Origin: Rhizobium sp. TH2
GTDB lineage: Bacteria > Pseudomonadota > Alphaproteobacteria > Rhizobiales > Rhizobiaceae
Length of the DNA stretch: 64,000 nt
Assembly: GCF_024707525.1 (NCBI RefSeq)
Contig: NZ_CP062234.1
Coordinates: 1-64,000, forward strand
Direction: 5' to 3'
Position numbers and translations under genes: made by a program. Positions 59,358 through 64,000 of the stretch are shown piece after piece; the first letter of the stretch is position 1, and every line of letters starts with the position of its first letter. The notes beneath the pieces are model-generated. The model was not told where the DNA came from, made no database searches, and saw only the letters and a list, made by a program, of their open reading frames with translations.

Positions 59358-60287
59358 ATGACTATTCTTCTTGTTGCCGATCACGACAACGCTCATCTCT
59401 CGGACCAGACCAACAAGGCACTGACCGCCGCCAGCCAGATCGGTGGTGACGTTCACGTGCTGGTCGCAGGCAAGGGCGTCAAGGCTGTTGCCGATCAGGC
59501 CGCCAAGCTCACCGGCGTGTCCAAGGTCCTGCTCGCCGAAAGCGACGAATACGGCCATTTCCTGGCCGAGCCGCTGGCTGCCCTGATCGTTGCCATGGCT
59601 GCGGGCTATGACACGATCATCACGGCTGCGACCACATCAGGCAAGAACGTCTTCCCGCGCGTCGCAGCCCTGCTCGACGTGCCGCAGATCTCCGAGATCA
59701 CCGACGTCGTGTCCGCCGACACCTTCAAGCGTCCGATCTATGCCGGCAACGCCATCCAGACCGTACAGTCGACCGAAGCCAAGAAGGTCATCACCGTTCG
59801 GACCGCAAGCTTCGCATCCGCCGGGGAAGGTGGTTCCGCCGCTGTCCAGACGATCGCCGCCGAGGCCAATCCGGGCGTTTCGTCCCATGTTGGCGATGCG
59901 CTGTCGTCGTCGGATCGTCCGGAACTGACGTCGGCCAAGATCATCATCTCGGGCGGCCGCGCACTCGGTTCGGCCGAGAAGTTCAAGGAATTCATCCTTC
60001 CCGTCGCCGACAAGCTCGGTGCCGCCGTCGGTGCTTCTCGCGCCGCGGTCGATGCCGGCTACGCGCCGAACGACTGGCAGGTCGGCCAGACCGGCAAGGT
60101 GGTTGCTCCGGATCTCTACATCGCAGCCGGCATCTCGGGCGCCATCCAGCACCTCGCCGGCATGAAGGACTCCAAGGTCATCGTCGCGATCAACAAGGAC
60201 GAGGAAGCGCCGATCTTCCAGGTCGCCGATTACGGCCTGGTGGCCGACCTCTTCGAGGCCCTGCCGGAACTCGAAAAGGCGCTTTGA
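59358..60287 (+). CDS. etfA: Electron transfer flavoprotein alpha subunit
   Basis: 309 residues. The FAD domain is in the C-terminal half, with [38 protein letters not shown] and [20 protein letters not shown]. It is the FAD-carrying partner of the beta subunit just upstream (26-bp gap). Last gene of the acyl-CoA dehydrogenase operon. Confidence 0.96.
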   Translation: MTILLVADHDNAHLSDQTNKALTAASQIGGDVHVLVAGKGVKAVADQAAKLTGVSKVLLAESDEYGHFLAEPLAALIVAMAAGYDTIITAATTSGKNVFPRVAALLDVPQISEITDVVSADTFKRPIYAGNAIQTVQSTEAKKVITVRTASFASAGEGGSAAVQTIAAEANPGVSSHVGDALSSSDRPELTSAKIIISGGRALGSAEKFKEFILPVADKLGAAVGASRAAVDAGYAPNDWQVGQTGKVVAPDLYIAAGISGAIQHLAGMKDSKVIVAINKDEEAPIFQVADYGLVADLFEALPELEKAL

Positions 60288-60495
60288 GCGGCAATGGAAT
60301 GACGGGGACGGAGGTTCGATTCCCATCAAGACAATGGCAAGTTCTAAATCGAGTGTGCTGTCCCAACACTCGAGTGAAGACTTGAAACATCACAGGGGTG
60401 GGCAACTCCCTTTGCAAGGCCTCGAGAGGCGCCATGGAAGTCCCGGCCGGCTTCCAACCCGAAACTACGCTTAGGGAAGGTCCACCGCGAACTGA

Positions 60496-61329
60496 TCACA
60501 AGGGGTCAGCACCCATGACAAGCCCCTCGATGTCATGCTTCTGAGTGACCGGCACGAGCTCGTCGACCACACGGCAAATCAAATGCTTCTTGACGCTTTG
60601 CGGTAGCGCTGCATGCCAGTCCTGGGTGACCATCATGTCATGCAGCGCAGCATGGCCGGCGCCAGGGGCATCGACGCCAAGCACCATGACGGGCCTCGCA
60701 ATAGGGGACAGGTGTTCAGTACCGCGATGAACTGTCAGGGCCGAACGGCAAGAAACGTCACCGCGGCTCGGATATTTCCGCGTTGCCCGCTCCTGGAACT
60801 GGCCCCAAACGGACTTGTCTGGAAACATCTCATGCTTCCAATCGCGCCCGTCATCATATTGCGTGCCGGGCGCGACTTCGAACGGGCCCATGTCCTCTGT
60901 TACATCCACTCCTGTGAGATTGAATGCCAGCGACGTGATCTTTCGATCTCGATACGTATCGACCGGGGAGGGGAAGTCGCGATGCCAGGGTTGATATTTC
61001 GCTCCCTGAAACGGCACGTCAAAACCGATTTCAACGATCTGGTAGTCTGGGCCAAGGACATTGTCACAGACGTCCACGACCCAGGGATGGGTCACGAGAT
61101 CGACAAACCCTCCGAAGTTCTCGGGATGGATTTCGACATACCAGCGGCGCGGGCCGCGGCCCACAGCGCCACCCGGTCGTTGAATGGCCGACCAAAAGGC
61201 GGACATCATATCTTCCCGCATGGAATCGGCCCATTGGGGTGTAAATGCCCCCTTCAGACCGATGATGCCGTCATCGGCGAGCTGTTTGACCTGGGTAGAT
61301 ATATTGTAATCAATCGTGCTCGCAGTCAT
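60496..61329 (-). CDS. Phytanoyl-CoA dioxygenase family protein (PhyH)
   Basis: 277 residues of the Fe(II)/2-oxoglutarate oxygenase fold. Metal ligands: His-x-Asp in PWHRDFPS and the distal His in ALTVHRGTEHLSP. An arginine in that region (IARPV) can bind 2-oxoglutarate. ATG 61329 has a very strong ribosome site (TGAGGAGG). The upstream promoter overlaps a LacI-type operator. Likely hydroxylates a small substrate, perhaps an entry step into the pathway of the preceding operons (inference). Confidence 0.88.
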   Translation of the reverse strand: MTASTIDYNISTQVKQLADDGIIGLKGAFTPQWADSMREDMMSAFWSAIQRPGGAVGRGPRRWYVEIHPENFGGFVDLVTHPWVVDVCDNVLGPDYQIVEIGFDVPFQGAKYQPWHRDFPSPVDTYRDRKITSLAFNLTGVDVTEDMGPFEVAPGTQYDDGRDWKHEMFPDKSVWGQFQERATRKYPSRGDVSCRSALTVHRGTEHLSPIARPVMVLGVDAPGAGHAALHDMMVTQDWHAALPQSVKKHLICRVVDELVPVTQKHDIEGLVMGADPL

Positions 61330-61354
61330 GGGAAATACCTCCTCAGGTGCGAGC

Positions 61355-61384
61355 ACAATACGGTAGCTAATAAATATTAGTCAA
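61355..61384 (-). promoter_or_regulatory. PhyH promoter with LacI-type operator
   Basis: On the minus strand TTGACT (61379-61384), 18 bp, TATTGT (61355-61360). Between them is CTAATAAATATTAG (61367-61380), an inverted repeat with CTAATA/TATTAG arms. It stands in the gap between the divergent PhyH and LacI genes. Confidence 0.65.
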
Positions 61385-61430
61385 TGGAAGAATTTTATCA
61401 GTTGGCGTATGGAGTGGGTAGGAGCCCAGC

Positions 61431-62510
61431 ATGAGCACACGCAAGCCAAGCAAACGCGTAACGATGATGGACGTGGCCAAAGCAGCAGGCTGCTCGCAGG
61501 CAACCGTCTCGGTCGTTCTGAATGGAGTGTCTGACGTTAAGATTTCCCCGGAATTGCGGACACGGGTGATAAAGGTCGCACGAGGGCTCGGCTACGGCGT
61601 CGGTAGCGTCATCCGGCATGCGGCATTGGATGAGCTCAAGGGAGGCTGCATAGGCTTTATCGTCGACCAGCTCGCCACGACGCCAGAAGCCGTTAATGCC
61701 ATCGAGGGCGCGCGGCACGAATCTTGGGAAAATGATATCACGATCCTTGTGGCGCAAACCCAAGCCAGGGAAGAGCATGAGGTACGAGCAGTGGAGCGGC
61801 TGTTGCGCGCCGGCGCTCAGGGTATCGTCTACATGTCGATATTCACCCGACGTGTGTCGCTTGCACGAGTGTTCGAAGACCTTCCCGTCCCTCTTGTTTT
61901 GCTCAATTGCTACACCCGAGAAAATCGCTATCCATCTGTCGTTCCCGACGAGGTCATCGGCGGTAGAACCGCAACAAGATCTCTTATCAAATTGGGGCAC
62001 CGCCGCATCGCGACCATCACCGGCGAGCTCTTTATGGAAGCAGCACAGGATCGGCTTATAGGTTATCGGAAAGCCCTTGCCGAGGCTGGTATCGCCTACA
62101 AAGACAGTCTCGTCGTTGACGGGAACTGGTCTCCCACGTCCGGATTTCAAGCAGCGCAGAGACTCCTTTCGCTCAGCGAACGACCCACGGCAATATTTTG
62201 TCAAAACGATAAGATGGCAATGGGGTGCTTCATTGCTCTCGCAGAAGCAGGCCTCGTCATTCCGCGCGACATGTCGGTTGTCGGCTTTGACGACGACGAG
62301 CTCGCACGTCATCTTAGACCCCAACTGACCACTTTGGAGCTTCCTCATCGTGCCATGGGTGCCTGGGTTGTTCAGCAACTTGGAAAACATTCGGCGACGA
62401 TCGGCTCCCGCCACACCCCTTACAAAATGGTCTGTTCGCTTGTCGAACGATCGTCGCTGACCGCTCCGAAGACTGGAAAGCTCAATGGGGCCTCGTCGAG
62501 TTCAGACTAA
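61431..62510 (+). CDS. LacI-family transcriptional regulator
   Basis: 359 residues. The helix-turn-helix is VTMMDVAKAAGCSQATVSVVL (residues 9-30), followed by the hinge LRTRVIKVARGLGYG. The sugar-binding domain has IGFIVDQLATT, GHRRIATITGELFMEA, and FCQNDKMAMGCFIALAEAG, typical of periplasmic-binding-type effectors. It is divergent from the PhyH gene and probably represses that and itself via the palindrome between them. The C-terminal tail (TGKLNGASSSSD) is disordered. Confidence 0.93.
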   Translation: MSTRKPSKRVTMMDVAKAAGCSQATVSVVLNGVSDVKISPELRTRVIKVARGLGYGVGSVIRHAALDELKGGCIGFIVDQLATTPEAVNAIEGARHESWENDITILVAQTQAREEHEVRAVERLLRAGAQGIVYMSIFTRRVSLARVFEDLPVPLVLLNCYTRENRYPSVVPDEVIGGRTATRSLIKLGHRRIATITGELFMEAAQDRLIGYRKALAEAGIAYKDSLVVDGNWSPTSGFQAAQRLLSLSERPTAIFCQNDKMAMGCFIALAEAGLVIPRDMSVVGFDDDELARHLRPQLTTLELPHRAMGAWVVQQLGKHSATIGSRHTPYKMVCSLVERSSLTAPKTGKLNGASSSSD

Positions 62511-62567
62511 GCGGTTATCACGCCTCGCGCCGCTTAATCTTTCTGGTAGAACCTCATCCCATTCTCT

Positions 62568-62890
62568 CTATTCCTGGATCATTCGAGCGCCGCGAAGACT
62601 GTCATTAACTGTTTGATCCGTCGGCAGCTCGGGCTCACGGACGACGCGGTAGCGAGCCTGGATCAAGTTATACGCGCCGAAAGACGCCAGCCCGACAGCT
62701 GCTATCAAATAGAGGACTCCTCCAAAGGGTAGGCCGCGAATCCAATTGAGCGCGTCTGAAACGCTGCCAGCCTGGTCAGGATTGACAGTGAATGCGGCAT
62801 AAACAAAAAAGCAGCCGACAATGGCAAAGAGGACGCCGCGGGCGCTAAGCCGTAAATGCAGACGGCTGTGATGGCACGATTGTGCCTCGC
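62568..62890 (-). pseudogene. DUF1206 protein, 5'-truncated remnant
   Basis: On the minus strand one frame reads LRLSARGVLFAIVGCFFVYAAF, then NPDQAGSVSDALNWIRGLPF, LIAAVGLASFGAYNLIQARYR and ends in TAG at 62568-62570. These two membrane-helix pairs match the C-terminal repeat of DUF1206 proteins, normally near 270 residues. No start codon or N-terminal part exists, and upstream there is a stop in frame. It lies in a different frame from the longer open frame in the same place. Confidence 0.7.
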
Positions 62891-62905
62891 TTCTGCGCTT
62901 TGATA

Positions 62906-63235
62906 CTGCTCATGCGTATGGACATGGCGCTGGCCCTCGAAGACGAGGGATTTCAGGTTTGAGAAGCGTCTGATGCGGATGAGGCGATCCATATCCTCAA
63001 CACACATCCCGATATCCGGTTGATGTTTACCGATATTGACATGCATAGAAGCATGGACGGTTCGAAGCTTGCCGAAGCCGTGCGGGATAGATGGCCACCG
63101 ATCAAAATTGTCATTACTTCCGGGCATCGACGATTGAGTGACGAATCGCTTCCTGTCGACGGTAAGTTTTTTTCTAAGCCATATGATACGTCGGTCGTTA
63201 TAGACACGATGAGGAGCATGATGGCTCATAGTTGA
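62906..63235 (+). pseudogene. Response regulator remnant with in-frame stop
   Basis: The plus strand encodes RMDMALALEDEGFQV, then TGA at 62960-62962, then EASDADEAIHILNTHPDIRL, MFTDIDMHRSMDGSKLAE (phospho-acceptor region), IVITSGHR and FFSKPYD. This is a receiver-only regulator missing its first strand and carrying a stop. A start at 63020 could give a 71-residue fragment, but it would lack the fold. Confidence 0.75.
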
Positions 63236-63291
63236 CGACTTCACATGCGTAGAACGGTTGCGTTCGTCGCTCCTTTTCCTTGAGCTTCCTC

Positions 63292-63942
63292 TCAAATCCC
63301 GAATATCGGCTGCAAAATACGAAGAATTCGGCTCTTGAACCTGAGCGGCGCGTCGGTCACCGCGAGACATATACAGTCTTTCCCAGGGTGAGCGGTCGGC
63401 GTATGCATGATGCTGCCGTCGGCAAGCTCCACATCACCCCGGCGAAATGTAGAGATTTCATCAGAAAAACTGCCGTCGAGGACTAGCGTGAACTCAGTTC
63501 CGCCATGGCTGTGCTCAGGCACGGGCTGGCCTGCGGGTACTTTTAGCATCCTTACCGTCGTTGTCCGATCACTTGTCGGGATGATCATCTGCGAGGGTCC
63601 ACGTCCCAAACCCCGCCACCTTAACCCACCAGCTTTCTCGATATATGAAGAGAGGGGGTATGGGAGCAAGGGATCGGTAGATCCTCGACGGATCGGTACA
63701 ACGTTCGCAATCTCTCCTGCCTGGATTCTATTCTTGATCGCAGTCCAGCCATCATCAGTCGTTGGATCGGCGGCCTCACTTTCGAGCAACTGGCCACCAA
63801 CGCTGTCGTACCCCGCTAATCGATTGCGACAAGCCGAACACATCGAAAGGTGGGTGGCCACGCCAATGCTCCAGCCTTCCGAAAGTGTGCCTGCCGAATA
63901 GTTCAGCAACATCTCGTCATCGAGGTGATGGGTGATTGTCAT
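63292..63942 (-). CDS. ChrR-type zinc anti-sigma factor with cupin domain
   Basis: 216 residues. The N-terminal zinc anti-sigma domain has ligands His6, His31, Cys35 and Cys38 (HLSMCSAC), the same positions as in R. sphaeroides ChrR. The C-terminal cupin has HSHGGTEFTLVLDG. ChrR holds the ECF sigma factor RpoE and releases it under singlet oxygen (known). ATG 63942 follows GGAGG and overlaps the stop of the gene before it as ATGA. The frame upstream to 63978 belongs to that gene. Confidence 0.88.
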   Translation of the reverse strand: MTITHHLDDEMLLNYSAGTLSEGWSIGVATHLSMCSACRNRLAGYDSVGGQLLESEAADPTTDDGWTAIKNRIQAGEIANVVPIRRGSTDPLLPYPLSSYIEKAGGLRWRGLGRGPSQMIIPTSDRTTTVRMLKVPAGQPVPEHSHGGTEFTLVLDGSFSDEISTFRRGDVELADGSIMHTPTAHPGKDCICLAVTDAPLRFKSRILRILQPIFGI

Positions 63943-64000
63943 ATCATGCCTCCGAGGGACACTCGCAGCTTTTCGCATGCCATTCTTATCCTTGATTTGA
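63939..64000 (-). CDS. ECF sigma factor, C-terminal end (partial, cut by window edge)
   Basis: Reading the minus strand in the frame that ends in TGA at 63939-63941 gives KSRIRMACEKLRVSLGGMI. This is the usual end of a group IV sigma factor (the region-4 K-S-R-I/L-R motif plus the EKLR helix). It overlaps the anti-sigma start by ATGA, the normal sigma/anti-sigma coupling. The rest lies outside the window. Confidence 0.75.
   Translation of the reverse strand, partial: KSRIRMACEKLRVSLGGMI

Noticed and set aside
60313..60324. GGTTCGATTCCC resembling the T-loop of a tRNA
   Set aside because: The flanking 5-base arms do not pair and no acceptor, D or anticodon arm is present in the preceding 60 bases.
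62705..63370. 221-codon minus-strand frame
   Set aside because: It runs across two decayed genes; the DUF1206 remnant is in another frame and the receiver remnant on the other strand explain the sequence better.

Overview
The window opens exactly on a repA-repB-repC cassette with an antisense RNA signal between repB and repC. This points to a large repABC plasmid or chromid of an alphaproteobacterium of the order Hyphomicrobiales (Rhizobium/Agrobacterium/Phyllobacterium type). Supporting signs are a DUF1612/HTH plasmid protein, small rhizobial DUF proteins (DUF3606, DUF883-like), receiver-only response regulators, a ChrR-type anti-sigma factor and a GC-rich catabolic backbone. The species cannot be told from this sequence.

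Layout. 1-3.4 kb: replication and partition. 3.4-17.7 kb: a loose accessory region of small stress or envelope genes, with a probable GH144 glucanase-like enzyme, a cupin, CspA, a CarH-like B12 photoreceptor repressor divergent from a FAS1-RTX secreted protein, a tyrosine recombinase and the DUF1612 protein. 17.9-24.9 kb: a candidate defence island. Four overlapping minus-strand genes (GHKL-plus-histidine-kinase ATPase, receiver protein, unknown, GIY-YIG nuclease) stand divergent from an adenine-type DNA methyltransferase. 25-29.4 kb: superinfection-immunity-like membrane protein, XRE regulator, UvrD-like helicase, secreted protein and HNH-like protein. 29.4-37.6 kb: an AT-richer, one-directional island of mostly unrecognised genes built from a few repeated families. 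It has several short WYL-like proteins, two pairs of larger paralogues, one SF3-type helicase, a nested inverted repeat around an AT-rich core that looks like an origin, and strong hairpins between genes. 37.7-39.4 kb: decayed genes and a receiver protein. 39.7-60.3 kb: a large catabolic gene set with TetR, sugar-type ABC importer, three oxidoreductases, CoA-transferase, enoyl-CoA hydratase, acyl-CoA dehydrogenase, SDR, DUF993 aldolase-like protein, isomerase and ETF. 60.5-64 kb: phytanoyl-CoA dioxygenase with a LacI regulator, two pseudogenes, and a ChrR-like anti-sigma gene whose ECF sigma partner runs off the window edge.

How it fits together. The catabolic promoters share a dyad, TAAC-N4-TAGTTA, seen at four places and best explained as the operator of the neighbouring TetR protein. 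The enzyme order suggests uptake of a sugar-like or polyol substrate, oxidation to an acid, CoA activation, one round of beta-oxidation-type chemistry feeding electrons to ETF, then an aldolase-like cleavage. The substrate is unknown. The two strongest candidates for undescribed biology are the GHKL/REC/GIY-YIG/methyltransferase cluster and the WYL-like/SF3-helicase island. Functions are read from motifs alone; no database search was possible.
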